Source: Pseudomonadota bacterium (lineage in GTDB: Bacteria > Pseudomonadota > Alphaproteobacteria > Reyranellales > Reyranellaceae). Taken from it: a stretch of DNA of 64,000 nt. Of the stretch, positions 43,432 to 53,402 are shown piece after piece (the stretch's first letter is position 1; each line of letters starts with the position of its first letter). The translations under genes and the position numbers were made by a program. Where the stretch lies: positions 57,092-121,091 of the forward strand of contig JAFEFF010000172.1 in NCBI GenBank assembly GCA_018240745.1, read 5' to 3'. The notes beneath the pieces are model-generated. The model was not told the origin of the DNA. It was given only the letters and a program-made list of their open reading frames with translations, and ran no database searches.

Positions 43432-44940
43432 TTAGGCGGTGCGGCTGCGGCGATCGAAGGCCCGGTTGAGCGCTCTGGAAATGCCGCCCCAGAGCAGGGC
43501 CACCAGGCCCAGCGCCATGATCGTGGTCACCAGGCTGCTCGACCAGAAGACGCTGATGCTGCCGCCCGAGAGCAGCAGGGACTGGCGGAAGGCCTCCTCG
43601 GCCTTGTCGCCCAGCACGATCGCCAGGACCAGGGGCGCCAGCGGATAGTTGCACTTCTTGAAGAAGTAACCGACGACGCCGAACACCAGCATCATGGTCA
43701 CGTCGAAGGTGTTGTTGTGCACGGTGTAGGCACCGATCGCGCAGATGACCAGGATGACCGGGGCAATGATGCCGAAAGGCACGCGCAGGATAGCTGCGAA
43801 CATCGGCACCATGGTCAGCACGACAGCAAGCCCGACAACGTTGCCGAGATACATCGAGGCGATCAGGCCCCAGACGAAGTCCTTCTGTTCGACGAACAGC
43901 AGCGGGCCCGGCTGCAGGCCCCAGATCAGCAGGCCACCCAGCAGCACAGCCGCGGTCGGCGAGCCCGGCACACCGAGTGCCAGCATCGGCAGCAGGGCCG
44001 AGGTCCCGGCGGCGTGCGCCGCCGTTTCCGGCGCGATCACGCCCTCGATCACGCCGGTTCCGAACTTCTCGCCGTCCTTGGAGGAACGCTTGGCGATGCC
44101 GTAGCTCATGAACGAGGCCGGGGTGGCGCCGGCGGGCGTGATGCCCATCCAGCAGCCGATGATGCAGGCGCGCAGCGACGTAAACCAGTAGCGCGGCAGG
44201 CCTTTCCAGGTCTGCAGCACGACCGTCGGGTTGATGCCGGTCGCCTTGCCCTTGAAGGAAAGGCCTTCCTCCATGGTGAGCAGGATCTCGCCGATGCCGA
44301 ACAGACCGATCACGGCGACCAGGAAATCGAAGCCGCTCAGCAGCTCGGTCGAGCCGAAGGTGAGACGCAGGCCGCCGGTCACGGTATCGGTCCCGACCGC
44401 GGCCAGCGCGAATCCCAGCATCATGGCGGCAATGGTCTTGGACGGCGGTTCCTTGCCCATTCCGACGAAGCTGCAGAAGGCGAGGAAGAAGACCGAAAAC
44501 TTCTCGGCCGGCCCGAACTCGAGGGCAAACTTCGCGACCAGCGGCGCGGCCAGGGTGATGACGATGACGGCGAACAACGCGCCGACGAACGACGAGGTGA
44601 AAGCCGCGGTCAATGCTTCGCCGGCCTGACCCTTCTGCGCCATCGGATGGCCGTCGAATGTCGTGGCCACGCTCCACGGCTCGCCCGGAATGTTGAACAG
44701 GATCGAGGTGATGGCGCCGCCGAACAACGCGCCCCAGTAGATGCAGGACAGCAGGATGATTGCCGAGGTCGGCGGCATGCTGAAGGTCAGCGGCAGCAGG
44801 ATCGCCACGCCGTTGGCGCCGCCCAGGCCGGGCAGCACGCCGATGATCACGCCGAGCGTGATGCCGATCAGCATGTAGAGGAAGTTGGCCCAGCTCAGGA
44901 CGACGCCGAACCCGTGCAGCAGATCGCCAATACCTTCCAT
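43432..44940 (-). CDS. tctA: Tripartite tricarboxylate transporter permease TctA
   Basis: 502 residues with the twelve-helix TctA fold. The start MEGIGDLLHGF and the loop GLGGANGVAILLPLTFSMPPTSAIILL mark the first conserved half; PGSPTAAVLLGGLLIWGLQPG the second. Imports carboxylates with the TctB helper and the TctC receptor encoded upstream. It begins 14 bases after tctB and ends 89 bases before the GntR start. Confidence 0.94.
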   Translation of the reverse strand: MEGIGDLLHGFGVVLSWANFLYMLIGITLGVIIGVLPGLGGANGVAILLPLTFSMPPTSAIILLSCIYWGALFGGAITSILFNIPGEPWSVATTFDGHPMAQKGQAGEALTAAFTSSFVGALFAVIVITLAAPLVAKFALEFGPAEKFSVFFLAFCSFVGMGKEPPSKTIAAMMLGFALAAVGTDTVTGGLRLTFGSTELLSGFDFLVAVIGLFGIGEILLTMEEGLSFKGKATGINPTVVLQTWKGLPRYWFTSLRACIIGCWMGITPAGATPASFMSYGIAKRSSKDGEKFGTGVIEGVIAPETAAHAAGTSALLPMLALGVPGSPTAAVLLGGLLIWGLQPGPLLFVEQKDFVWGLIASMYLGNVVGLAVVLTMVPMFAAILRVPFGIIAPVILVICAIGAYTVHNNTFDVTMMLVFGVVGYFFKKCNYPLAPLVLAIVLGDKAEEAFRQSLLLSGGSISVFWSSSLVTTIMALGLVALLWGGISRALNRAFDRRSRTA

Positions 44941-44954
44941 CGATCGTCTTCTTC

Positions 44955-45464
44955 CTAGAGCCCGAGCCAGTCCTCGAGCGGGCCCTTGGGCAACGGCACC
45001 AAGAACCAGTCCTCGAACGTGAAATAGATGAGGATGGGCAGGACGATGCTGATGACCAGCGTCATCAGCCAGCCATAGCGGCCGAGCCATCGCATGAAGC
45101 CCGCGATCAGCAGCGCCGATGACACGTAGATGCCGAGGAACGGCACCAGTGCGACGTAGATCGCCATCGGGATGACGACCTTGCGCACCTGGGCGATCTG
45201 GCTCCATTCGGCGAACATCCGGGCCGGCGAGATCTCGAGCGCGCGCCAGAAGTTGCGCGCGCTGGCGAGCACGATGATCAGCCCGACCCAGAACGGGAAG
45301 AAGCCCGACTTCGGCCCCTCGGCGCCCCAGCCGATGCCGACCTGCAGGCTGCCGATCATGGTGATGGCGCCGAGCGCCAGGACGAACAAGGCCACGCCCA
45401 TCTCGACGGGGCGCTGGCCGGGCCCGGGCGACCCGGGAGACCTCGAAGGATCCGACATCGGCAT
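44955..45464 (-). CDS. tctB: Tripartite tricarboxylate transporter small subunit TctB
   Basis: 169 residues with four membrane helices after a Pro/Gly-rich N-terminus. The segment GAEGPKSGFFPFWVGLII is the family mark near the second helix, and FEDWFLVPLPKGPLEDWLGL ends the protein as usual. Works with TctA and TctC. Confidence 0.9.
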   Translation of the reverse strand: MPMSDPSRSPGSPGPGQRPVEMGVALFVLALGAITMIGSLQVGIGWGAEGPKSGFFPFWVGLIIVLASARNFWRALEISPARMFAEWSQIAQVRKVVIPMAIYVALVPFLGIYVSSALLIAGFMRWLGRYGWLMTLVISIVLPILIYFTFEDWFLVPLPKGPLEDWLGL

Positions 45465-45505
45465 CCGCTGCCGTTAACCGAACTCGGGCAAGGCGCCGCG
45501 CGGCA

Positions 45506-46525
45506 TCAGTTGGTCGTGGCGAGGAAGCCCGCTTCCTTCATCAGCTCGTGGTGCCGCTTCTGCTCGTTCTCGACCCACTTGGTGTATTCGTCGCCCGACA
45601 TGGTGGTCGTGTTGAACGCGCCATCGTGCATCAGCTGTGCCCATTCCGGCGTCTCGCGCACCTTCTTCAGGAGATCGACGTAGTAGGCGACGGCCTCCTT
45701 GGGCACGCCGGACGGCATGAAGACGCCGCGCAGCATCAGGTACTCGATGTCGAGACCCTGCGACTTGCAGGTCGGGATGTCCGCCCAGGACTTGTCGCCG
45801 GCAATCTTGTCGGTGACGGGCAGCGGCTTGCCGTCGAACACGCAGAGCGGACGCAGCGCGCCGGCGCGCCACTGCGCCACCCCCTCGATCGGGTTGTTGA
45901 CGGTCGAATCGACATGCTTGCCGACCAGCTGCACCGCGACCTCGCCGCCGCCCTTGTAGGGCACGTAGGTCAGCTTCTGGCCGACCGCCTTCTCGAGCGC
46001 GACGGTGATGATCTGGTCTTCCTGCTTGGAGCCGGTGCCGCCCATCTTGTATTTGCCCGGCGGACCGCTCTTGATGGCGTTGACGTAGTCGGCCGTCGTC
46101 TTGAAGGGCGATTCGGCGTTGACCCAGAGCACGAATTCGTCGAGCGCCATCATCGAGACCGGCGTCATGTCCTTCCACGAGAAGGGGATGCCGGTCGCCA
46201 TCGGCGTCGTGAACAGGTTGGAGAGCGTGATCACCAACTTGTGCGGGTTGCCCTTGGCGCCCTTGATGTCGAGGAAGCCCTCGCCGCCGGCGCCGCCCGC
46301 CTTGTTGATCACCACCATGGTCTGCTTCATGAGATGGTGCTTGGCGATGATGCCCTGGATGACGCGGGCCATCTGATCGGCGCCGCCGCCGGTCCCCGCG
46401 GGCACGATGAATTCGACCGTGCGCGTGGGCTCCCAGGCATTTGCCGCAGATGCAAAAGAGCCGGCCGCCATGGCAGTTGCTGCCACGACGGCGCAGGCAC
46501 GCCATCGCTTGCTCATCACACCCAT
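45506..46525 (-). CDS. tctC: Tripartite tricarboxylate transporter receptor TctC (Bug family)
   Basis: 339 residues. Signal peptide ending ASAANA, then WEPTRTVEFIVPAGTGGGADQMARVIQ typical of Bug receptors. GTGSKQEDQIITVALEKAVG and VNNPIEGVAQWRAG mark the lobes. Start supported by GGGAGGA. First gene of the leftward tct operon, which leads to the oxalate genes, so an anion such as oxalate or another dicarboxylate is the likely ligand; this is inference. Confidence 0.92.
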   Translation of the reverse strand: MGVMSKRWRACAVVAATAMAAGSFASAANAWEPTRTVEFIVPAGTGGGADQMARVIQGIIAKHHLMKQTMVVINKAGGAGGEGFLDIKGAKGNPHKLVITLSNLFTTPMATGIPFSWKDMTPVSMMALDEFVLWVNAESPFKTTADYVNAIKSGPPGKYKMGGTGSKQEDQIITVALEKAVGQKLTYVPYKGGGEVAVQLVGKHVDSTVNNPIEGVAQWRAGALRPLCVFDGKPLPVTDKIAGDKSWADIPTCKSQGLDIEYLMLRGVFMPSGVPKEAVAYYVDLLKKVRETPEWAQLMHDGAFNTTTMSGDEYTKWVENEQKRHHELMKEAGFLATTN

Positions 46526-46687
46526 GGGGTCCTCCCAGACCGTACTCTTGGCGTTGCGCTCTTAGTGCAATTCTGGCTGTCGTGTTCCTGAGCGTCAAGG
46601 TTGCGCCCGATGCATTGCCGCACTTGTCACACGCGCGACACAGGCTAGCGACACAGGTTAATGAGATACGTTATCGAGCTATGAAGA

Positions 46688-47119
46688 ATGTCGACCGATA
46701 ACGACCTGGCGATCGTATTCAATCCGGACATCGGCGGCGCCGACGCCCGGTACGTCCGCGAGCGACTCGATCTGTACAACGTCGGCGTCACCGGCGTGTA
46801 CGCCTGGTATCCCGTGCAATTCTTCGCGAAGAGCGACCGCGGCGAGACTCTCGGTGGCGTGCTGGGCTCGATCTGGGGCGGCTGGCTGCATATCGCCTAC
46901 CTCTGGGTCGACGATTCCGTGCGCGGCAAGGATTGGGGGACGCGCCTGATGGACCAGGCCGAGGCGTATGGTCGCGAGCACGGCTGCCATTCGGCGATGC
47001 TCGACACCCACAGCTTCCAGGCGCGTCCGTTCTACGAGGCCCGCGGCTACGAGGTCTTCGGCACGCTCGACGACTACCCCGAAGGTCACAAGAAGTTTTT
47101 CCTGAGGAAGAAGCTCTGA
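46688..47119 (+). CDS. GNAT family N-acetyltransferase
   Basis: 143 residues. Acetyl-CoA binding motif WVDDSVRGKDWGTRLMDQAEAYGR fits the GNAT pyrophosphate loop; MLDTHSFQARPFYEARGYEVFGTL is the typical C-terminal part with the Tyr near the catalytic position. Divergent from tctC by 160 bases. Substrate unknown. Confidence 0.88.
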   Translation: MSTDNDLAIVFNPDIGGADARYVRERLDLYNVGVTGVYAWYPVQFFAKSDRGETLGGVLGSIWGGWLHIAYLWVDDSVRGKDWGTRLMDQAEAYGREHGCHSAMLDTHSFQARPFYEARGYEVFGTLDDYPEGHKKFFLRKKL

Positions 47120-47146
47120 CTCGGCAGATCGCGCGCTTCCCGCGGC

Positions 47147-47989
47147 TCAGCCGAGCTCCTTCAGCTTCTTGTCGATCGCCAGCAGGTCCTGCCAGCTCTG
47201 GCGTTTGCTGGCCGGCGTGCGCAGCAGATACGCCGGGTGAAAGGTCGGCATGGTCGGGATCACGGTGCCGTCGCCGAGCGTGTAGCCGGTCCACTTGCCG
47301 CGCAATCGCGTGATGCCTTCGGTGGTGTCGAGCACCGCTTTCACCGCGACGCCTCCCGCGAGCACCAGCACCTTGGGCTTCGCGAGCTCGATGTGGCGGC
47401 GGGTGAAGGCCAAACACATGCCCTGCTCGGTGGTGGTCGGCGTGCGGTTGCCGGGCGGCCGCCAGAACAGGATGTTGGTGATGTAGAAGCCGCCGTCGCG
47501 GGTCAGCCCGATCGCGCCCATCATGCGATCCATCAGCTGGCCGCTGACGCCGACGAACGGCTTGCCCAGCCGATCCTCGTCCGCGCCCGGCGCCTCGCCG
47601 ACGATCATCACCGGCGCGCCGGCGATGCCGTCGGCGAACACGGTGTTCTTGGCGGTGCGCTTCAGCGCGCAGCCCTCGAAGCCGCGGACCGCCGCCTCGA
47701 GCTCGGCCAGCGTGCTGCAGCCGTTCGCCAGCGCGCGTGCGTCCTCGACAAGCTGCGGCGATTCGAGCGGCACCGGTCCGCGGGGCGCTGCCGGTGGCGG
47801 CGGCGGCGCGCGCACAGGAGCCGGGGCGCGGGCCGCTGGCGCGATCGGCATTGCTGTTGCTGTTGCTGTTGCCGCTGCGGCTGGAGGCGGCGTCGGCGCG
47901 GCGAAGCGATCGACCGGTTCCTCGCCGACCGCCTCGTCGACACCTTGGTCGACGTACCAGCGCAGCAGGGCGGCGGCGCCCTCGATCAT
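47147..47989 (-). CDS. Uracil-DNA glycosylase, family 4/5-like
   Basis: 280 residues. The glycosylase domain (about 100-280) has GEAPGADEDRLGKPFVGVSGQLMD, YITNILFWRPPGNRTPT, LVLAGGVAVKAVL and TFHPAYLLR with the active-site His. Before it lies a 60-residue Ala/Pro-rich linker (about 30-85) of repeated PPPAAAATATATA-type sequence and an N-terminal helix. The full four-Cys iron-sulfur set of thermophile family 4 enzymes is not seen; only two N-terminal Cys occur. It removes uracil from DNA. Start overlaps the stop of the MetX-like gene (ATGA). Confidence 0.9.
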   Translation of the reverse strand: MIEGAAALLRWYVDQGVDEAVGEEPVDRFAAPTPPPAAAATATATAMPIAPAARAPAPVRAPPPPPAAPRGPVPLESPQLVEDARALANGCSTLAELEAAVRGFEGCALKRTAKNTVFADGIAGAPVMIVGEAPGADEDRLGKPFVGVSGQLMDRMMGAIGLTRDGGFYITNILFWRPPGNRTPTTTEQGMCLAFTRRHIELAKPKVLVLAGGVAVKAVLDTTEGITRLRGKWTGYTLGDGTVIPTMPTFHPAYLLRTPASKRQSWQDLLAIDKKLKELG

Positions 47990-49014
47990 CCCAGGCTCTT
48001 CATGTGCGCGGCGAGGATCGGCGCCCACATCGCCGCGTCCTGGTGGCTCGCCATGTGGCCCTTGTCGGACGGCAACTCGACGTAGGTCACGTCGACGCCG
48101 GCCTTGCGCATGCCGATCACGTATTCGGGGCAGAGCGCGATGTCGAACAGCTTGTCGGTCTTCGAATTGACGTAGAGCACCCTGGTGCCCGCGAGCTTGT
48201 CGTACTGCCCGGTGACGTCGAAGCCGTCGATCGCGCGGCGCAGCGTGACCAGCGAGTGCCCGTCGTAGACCTGCGCCCAGCTCTTGGCGGCGACCTTCGC
48301 CGTTGCCTCGTCCTGGCCGTAGTTCAGCAGCGTCTCGTAGCGAATCTGCTCGAGCACACCCGCGATGCCGCCATTCTCGTAGTACCAGCCGCCGTTCCAG
48401 TTGGGATCGCTGGCGAGTCGCTTCTGCAGAGCCTCGAGGCCGCCCAGCCGGTTGGGCGCGCGCGGCGCCGTCACGGAAGCGGCAATGCCCTTCATGAATC
48501 CGGGATAGCTCGCGGCCCACTGGAACGACTGGAAGCCGCCCATCGACGGGCCGACCACCGCGACGAGGCCTTTGATGCCGAAGGAGTCCACCAGCAGCTT
48601 CTGGCTCGCCACCATGTCGCGCATGGTGATGTGCGGGAAGGTCGGGCCGTAGGGCTTGTTCGTCCGCGGATCGATCGCATTCGGCCCGCTGCTGCCGTGC
48701 GCGGAGCCTAGCGCATTGACCGAGATCACGAAATATTTGTCGGTGTCGACCGCCTTGCCCGGTCCGATCAGGCCGTCGAACCAGCCGGCGGCGCCCGGCG
48801 CGACGCCGCGGCCCTGCTTGCCGGCCGCATTCTTGCCGGCGGCGTGATGGCTCGACGTATAGCCGTGCACCACCAGAACCGCATTGTCGGCCTTTGCATT
48901 GAGGCTGCCGTAACTCTCGTAGGCGAGCTCCAGCACCGGCAGGGTTTCACCATTTTCCAGCCGAAAATCTTTTGTCGAGAAGAGCTTGCTTTCGATATCG
49001 GTGAGTGCAGGCAC
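47986..49014 (-). CDS. MetX-like alpha/beta hydrolase (homoserine O-acetyltransferase family)
   Basis: 342 residues, GTG start preceded by AAGGAAG. Nucleophile region VVGPSMGGFQSFQWAASYP and HGYTSSHHAAGK, the VNALGSAHGSSGPNAIDP block and the late DKGHMASHQD match the MetX fold, but the canonical GGSMGG is GPSMGG and length is at the short end. Hence either homoserine O-acyltransferase or a related esterase. It is coupled to the uracil-DNA glycosylase and divergent from ETF-QO by 84 bases. Confidence 0.85.
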   Translation of the reverse strand: MPALTDIESKLFSTKDFRLENGETLPVLELAYESYGSLNAKADNAVLVVHGYTSSHHAAGKNAAGKQGRGVAPGAAGWFDGLIGPGKAVDTDKYFVISVNALGSAHGSSGPNAIDPRTNKPYGPTFPHITMRDMVASQKLLVDSFGIKGLVAVVGPSMGGFQSFQWAASYPGFMKGIAASVTAPRAPNRLGGLEALQKRLASDPNWNGGWYYENGGIAGVLEQIRYETLLNYGQDEATAKVAAKSWAQVYDGHSLVTLRRAIDGFDVTGQYDKLAGTRVLYVNSKTDKLFDIALCPEYVIGMRKAGVDVTYVELPSDKGHMASHQDAAMWAPILAAHMKSLG

Positions 49015-49098
49015 GGCGATTCTTCCTTTCCCGGCCGGTGGCGATCCGGCACCCGACAGGCTATTTACAGTTGAGGATTTGGCAAGGCGAGAAGGCGA

Positions 49099-50754
49099 AT
49101 GGCACGCGAGGCGATGGAATACGACGTGGTGATCGTCGGCGGCGGCCCGGCCGGGCTGGCGGCGGCGATCCGCCTCAAGCAGCTCGCGGCCGAGCGCGAC
49201 CATGAGGTTTCCGTCTGCCTGCTCGAGAAGGGCTCGGAGATCGGCGCGCACATCCTGTCGGGCGCCGTGATAGACCCGATCGCCCTCGACGAGCTGATTC
49301 CCGACTGGAAGGAGAAGGGTGCGCCGATCGAGACCCATGTCACGGACGACCAGTTCCTGTGGCTGAGCAAGACCGGCTCGTTCCGCTTCCCCAACTTCGC
49401 CATGCCGCCGCTGATGAACAATCACGGCAACTACATCGTCAGCCTCGGCGACGTCTGCCGCTGGCTCGCGACTCAGGCCGAGGCGCTCGGCGTCGAGATC
49501 TATCCCGGCTTCGCCGCCGCCGAGGTGCTGTACAACGAGGACGGCTCGGTGAAGGGCGTCGCCACCGGCGACATGGGCGTCGCCCGCGACGGCCATCACA
49601 AGGACACCTACACCGAGGGCATGGAGCTGCATGCCAAGTACACGCTGATCGCCGAGGGCGCGCGCGGCTCGCTGTCGAAGATGCTGTTCGCCAAGTTCGA
49701 CCTGCGCGCCGGCGTCGACCCGCAGAAGTTCGGCATCGGCATCAAGGAGCTGTGGCAGGTCGCGCCCGAGGCCTTCAAGAAGGGCCTGGTGGTGCATACC
49801 CAGGGCTGGCCCTTGTCGGAGACCGGCAGCCAGGGCGGCTCCTTCATGTACCACTTCGGCGACAACCTGGTCGCCATCGGCCTGGTCGTGCATCTCAACT
49901 ACGAGAACCCGTACGTCTCGCCGTTCGACGAGTTCCAGCGCTTCAAGACCCATCCCGATGTCGCGAAGTACCTCAAGGGCGGCAAGCGGCTGGTCTACGG
50001 CTCGCGCGCCATCAACGAGGGCGGCGTGCAGTCGGTGCCCAAGCTCACCTTCCCGGGCGGCGCGCTGATCGGCTGCTCCGCCGGTTTCGTGAACGTGCCG
50101 CGCATCAAGGGCAGCCACAACGCGATCAAGACCGGCATGCTCGGCGCCGAGGCCGCGTTCGAGGCGCTGGTCGCCGGCAAGACCGGCGGCGACGAGCTCA
50201 CCTCCTATCCGGCGGCGGTCAAGTCGTCGTGGGTGTGGAAGGACCTCGACAAGGTGCGCAACGTCAAGCCGGCGCTGAGGTGGGGGACCTGGCTCGGCAC
50301 GATCTACGGCGGCTTCGACATGTGGTGCCACGACCTCGGCATCCGCCTGCCGTGGACCTTCCGGCACAAGAAGGCCGATCATGAAACCCTGCGCCCGGCG
50401 GCCGAATTCCAGCCGATCCAATACCCCAAGCCCGACGGCGTGGTGTCGTTCGACAAGCTCTCCTCGGTGTTCCTGTCGAACACCAATCACGAGGAAGACC
50501 AGCCCATTCACCTGAAGCTGCGCGACCCGTCGATCCCGATCGCGGTCAATTTGCCGCTCTATGCCGAGCCTGCGCAGCGTTATTGTCCCGCTGGCGTTTA
50601 CGAAGTCGTCACCTCCGACAACGGCCAGCCGCGCTTCCAGATCAACGCTCAGAACTGCGTGCATTGCAAGACGTGTGACATCAAGGATCCCGCGCAGAAC
50701 ATCGACTGGACAGTGCCGGAGGGCGGCGGCGGGCCCAACTACCCCAACATGTGA
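49099..50754 (+). CDS. Electron transfer flavoprotein-ubiquinone oxidoreductase
   Basis: 551 residues. N-terminal FAD motif [20 protein letters not shown], the [27 protein letters not shown] block, and a C-terminal 4Fe-4S ferredoxin-like part with CPAGVYEV and [19 protein letters not shown] membrane-associated enzyme passing electrons from ETF (reduced by acyl-CoA dehydrogenases) to ubiquinone. Its stop overlaps the next start by GTGA. ETF subunit genes are not in the window. Confidence 0.96.
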   Translation: MAREAMEYDVVIVGGGPAGLAAAIRLKQLAAERDHEVSVCLLEKGSEIGAHILSGAVIDPIALDELIPDWKEKGAPIETHVTDDQFLWLSKTGSFRFPNFAMPPLMNNHGNYIVSLGDVCRWLATQAEALGVEIYPGFAAAEVLYNEDGSVKGVATGDMGVARDGHHKDTYTEGMELHAKYTLIAEGARGSLSKMLFAKFDLRAGVDPQKFGIGIKELWQVAPEAFKKGLVVHTQGWPLSETGSQGGSFMYHFGDNLVAIGLVVHLNYENPYVSPFDEFQRFKTHPDVAKYLKGGKRLVYGSRAINEGGVQSVPKLTFPGGALIGCSAGFVNVPRIKGSHNAIKTGMLGAEAAFEALVAGKTGGDELTSYPAAVKSSWVWKDLDKVRNVKPALRWGTWLGTIYGGFDMWCHDLGIRLPWTFRHKKADHETLRPAAEFQPIQYPKPDGVVSFDKLSSVFLSNTNHEEDQPIHLKLRDPSIPIAVNLPLYAEPAQRYCPAGVYEVVTSDNGQPRFQINAQNCVHCKTCDIKDPAQNIDWTVPEGGGGPNYPNM

Positions 50755-52529
50755 CCACAGCCCCCATGCGTCCCATTCCCCTCGCGCTGCTGTCGGCGGC
50801 GCTCTTGCTTCCCCTGCCGCTCGCCGCGCAGCCGGGCAACGCACCGCAACACAAGCAGCGGCAGGCGCCCGCGGTCCGGCAGGTCGCCATGGCGATCCCG
50901 CTCAGCGGCCACTATCTGGCGGGCCGCGTCGCCGAGCAGGACCATGACTACGACACTGGCGCCGACCAGTTCGATATGGCGCTGGCGCAGGCGCCCGGCG
51001 ACCTCGAGCTCGCCTACGACACCTTCCGCCTGCGCCTCTATGCCGGCCGCATCGAGCAGGCCGCCCAGCTCGCGCCGCAGCTCCTCACCGCCAAGCCGAA
51101 GGATGGGCTGCTCAACCTCGTTGTGGCGATCCAGCAGATCAAACGCGGCGACTACCATGGCGCCGAGCAGCAGATCGGCAAGATCGGCGGTGAGAACCAG
51201 CTCGGGCCGCTGCGCGACTTCGTCGTCGCCTGGCTGCGGGCCGGCCAGAAGGACTTCGCCGCCGCGCGGGCCGCGCTCGCCAAGCTGAAGTCCGGCGACG
51301 CCAGCAACCAGGCGCCGGTCATCGTGATCGACGCGCAGATCGACGAGATGGCGGGCGACAGGGCGGCGGCCGAGGCCAAGTACCGCCGTGCCGTCAGCCT
51401 CGATCCCTCGTCGTTGCGCGTGGTGCTGAGCTCGGCCGAGGGCCTGCGCCGGCTCGGCAAGGATGGCGACGCGCGCGCGATCCTCAAGACATTCGGCGAC
51501 AAGTATGGCGACACCGTCGTGATGGACGGGCTGCTGGCGCCCAGCGCACCGATGCCCAGACCGCCCTCGGCCGCCTCCGGCATCGGCGAGATCATGTTCG
51601 AGATCGGCAGCGCCCTGAACGCCGATCCGCGCAATGCACGCGGCGACCTCGCGCTGATCTTCGAGAACCTCGCCGTTGCCCTGAAGCCGGACCACGACTT
51701 CGCCTGGCTCACCATCGCCGGCCTCTACGAGCAGTGGGGGCAGCCGAACAAGGCGATGGCCGCCTACGCCAAGGTCGTCGCGACCTCGCCGCTGTCCTGG
51801 CAGGCGCGCCTGCGCGCAGCCTCGCTCGACGCGCAGGAGGACCGCTTCGACGAGGCGGTGAAGAAGCTCAAGGTGATGGTCGCCGAGAAGCCCGACCGGG
51901 TCGATGCCGCGCTCACCCTGGCCGAGCTGCTGCGCAACAAGGAGAAATACGCCGAGGCGGTCACCGCCTACGACACCGCGATCGGCCGCATCAAGAAGGT
52001 CGAGGAGCGCCATTGGCCGATCTTCTTCGGCCGCGGCATCGTCGAGGAGCGGACCAAGCAGTGGGGCAAGGCCGAGGCCGACATGAAGAAGGCGCTCGAG
52101 CTCTCGCCCGAGCAGCCCTACGTGCTGAACTACCTCGGCTACAGCTGGATCGACCAGGGCATCAACCTCGATGCCGGCATGAAGATGCTGAAGCGCGCCA
52201 CCGAGCTTCGGCCCGACGACGGCGCGATCACCGATTCGGTGGGCTGGGCCTATTACCGGCTCGGCCAGTTCGACAAGGCGGTCGAGTGGTGCGAGCGGGC
52301 GAGCGAGCAGAAGGGTGACGATGCCACCGTGGTCGAGCATCTCGGCGACGCCTACTGGCACGTCGGCCGCTTCCGCGAGGCGCGCTTCGAATGGAACCGC
52401 GCGCTCAACCAGAAGCCCGACAAGGACCGCATCCCGGTGCTGCTCGACAAGGTCAGCAACGGGCTGAGCCCGGCCAACGACAAGCCGACGGTTTACGAGA
52501 AGGCAGCCGACAAGAAGCAGGGCGGCTGA
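50751..52529 (+). CDS. Periplasmic tetratricopeptide-repeat protein
   Basis: 592 residues, GTG start at 50751 (ATG at 50766 would remove five). Signal peptide [22 protein letters not shown]. The rest is TPR repeats, with clear units such as [28 protein letters not shown] and [33 protein letters not shown]. Similar alphaproteobacterial proteins are found beside ispE. Possibly a scaffold for envelope or outer-membrane assembly; specific partner unknown. It overlaps or nearly touches ispE. Confidence 0.9.
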   Translation: MTTAPMRPIPLALLSAALLLPLPLAAQPGNAPQHKQRQAPAVRQVAMAIPLSGHYLAGRVAEQDHDYDTGADQFDMALAQAPGDLELAYDTFRLRLYAGRIEQAAQLAPQLLTAKPKDGLLNLVVAIQQIKRGDYHGAEQQIGKIGGENQLGPLRDFVVAWLRAGQKDFAAARAALAKLKSGDASNQAPVIVIDAQIDEMAGDRAAAEAKYRRAVSLDPSSLRVVLSSAEGLRRLGKDGDARAILKTFGDKYGDTVVMDGLLAPSAPMPRPPSAASGIGEIMFEIGSALNADPRNARGDLALIFENLAVALKPDHDFAWLTIAGLYEQWGQPNKAMAAYAKVVATSPLSWQARLRAASLDAQEDRFDEAVKKLKVMVAEKPDRVDAALTLAELLRNKEKYAEAVTAYDTAIGRIKKVEERHWPIFFGRGIVEERTKQWGKAEADMKKALELSPEQPYVLNYLGYSWIDQGINLDAGMKMLKRATELRPDDGAITDSVGWAYYRLGQFDKAVEWCERASEQKGDDATVVEHLGDAYWHVGRFREARFEWNRALNQKPDKDRIPVLLDKVSNGLSPANDKPTVYEKAADKKQGG

Positions 52530-52534
52530 CGCGC

Positions 52535-53371
52535 TTGCTGGCGCGGGCGAAGGTCAACCTCTGGCTCAATGTCGTCGGCCGCCGCGCCGACGGCTATCAT
52601 CTGCTGGAATCGCTGATCGCCTTCACCGACCTGGCTGACGAGATCGAGGCCGTGCCGTCCGATCGGCTCACGCTGAGTGTCGACGGGCCGCTCGCACCGG
52701 CGATCGCGGCAGAAGGCGACAACAACCTGGTGCTGAAGGCGGCGCGCCTGCTGGGCGATCGTGTGGATGTGGCGCCGCGCGTGGCGCTCACGCTCACCAA
52801 GCGCATCCCGGTGGCGGCCGGCCTCGGCGGCGGCTCGGCCGATGCGGCGGCGACGCTGCGGGTGCTGATCGACCTGTGGCGCGTCGCGCTGCCGGCCGAG
52901 GAGCTGTTCGAGCTTGCGGCGCGGCTGGGCGCCGACGTGCCGATGTGCCTTGCCGGCCGCGCCGCATTCGCCTCGGGCGTCGGCGAGCGGCTGGAGCCCG
53001 CACCGCTGTTGCCATCGTGCGCGATCCTGCTGGTCAATCCGCGCGTCGCGCTGCCGACGCCCGACGTCTTCAAGGCGCGCCGCGGAGCATTCTTCGAATC
53101 GCGGCCGCTGCATCCCTGGAGCGATCTCGGGAGCTTCGCGGCGGCGCTCGCCGAACGCGGCAACGATCTCACCGAGGCGGCGATCACGCTCCGCCCTGTC
53201 GTTGCCGAGGTCCTGGCGTTCCTGCGCAACAGCGACCGCGCCTTGCATGCCGCCATGAGCGGCAGCGGCGCCACGTGCTTTGCGCTCTACGAGTCGGTGG
53301 AGCTCGCCAACCGTGCCGCCGCGCATCTGCCGACTTCATGGTGGCACCACGCCGGCAGGCTGGTCGGGTAG
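52535..53371 (+). CDS. ispE: 4-diphosphocytidyl-2-C-methyl-D-erythritol kinase
   Basis: 278 residues, GHMP kinase. ARAKVNLWLNVVGRRADGYH is the typical N-terminus, PVAAGLGGGSADAAATL the phosphate loop, and MSGSGATCFALYES the C-terminal motif. Phosphorylates CDP-ME in the MEP isoprenoid pathway. A TTG start at 52535 is chosen; a CTG at 52526 overlapping the TPR stop is an alternative. Expression is probably coupled to the TPR gene. Confidence 0.93.
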   Translation: MLARAKVNLWLNVVGRRADGYHLLESLIAFTDLADEIEAVPSDRLTLSVDGPLAPAIAAEGDNNLVLKAARLLGDRVDVAPRVALTLTKRIPVAAGLGGGSADAAATLRVLIDLWRVALPAEELFELAARLGADVPMCLAGRAAFASGVGERLEPAPLLPSCAILLVNPRVALPTPDVFKARRGAFFESRPLHPWSDLGSFAAALAERGNDLTEAAITLRPVVAEVLAFLRNSDRALHAAMSGSGATCFALYESVELANRAAAHLPTSWWHHAGRLVG

Positions 53372-53384
53372 GAAGCCCTCCTAC
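53368..53384. terminator. Short hairpin between convergent genes
   Basis: GTAGGA and TCCTAC pair around AGCCC directly at the ispE stop. It lies between ispE and the convergent Sel1 gene and may help end both transcripts, but no T-run follows. Confidence 0.3.
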
Positions 53385-53402
53385 ATGAACGGGGCGGAAT
53401 CG

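Noticed and set aside
49014..49098. Possible SAM riboswitch before the MetX-like gene
   Set aside because: Only 84 bases lie between the divergent starts and no pseudoknot or conserved core of SAM-II type is visible.
47986..50844. 952-codon leftward frame joining the MetX-like gene to a long upstream part
   Set aside because: The upstream 600 codons are antisense to the ETF-QO gene. A GTG start with ribosome site at 49014 marks the true N-terminus.
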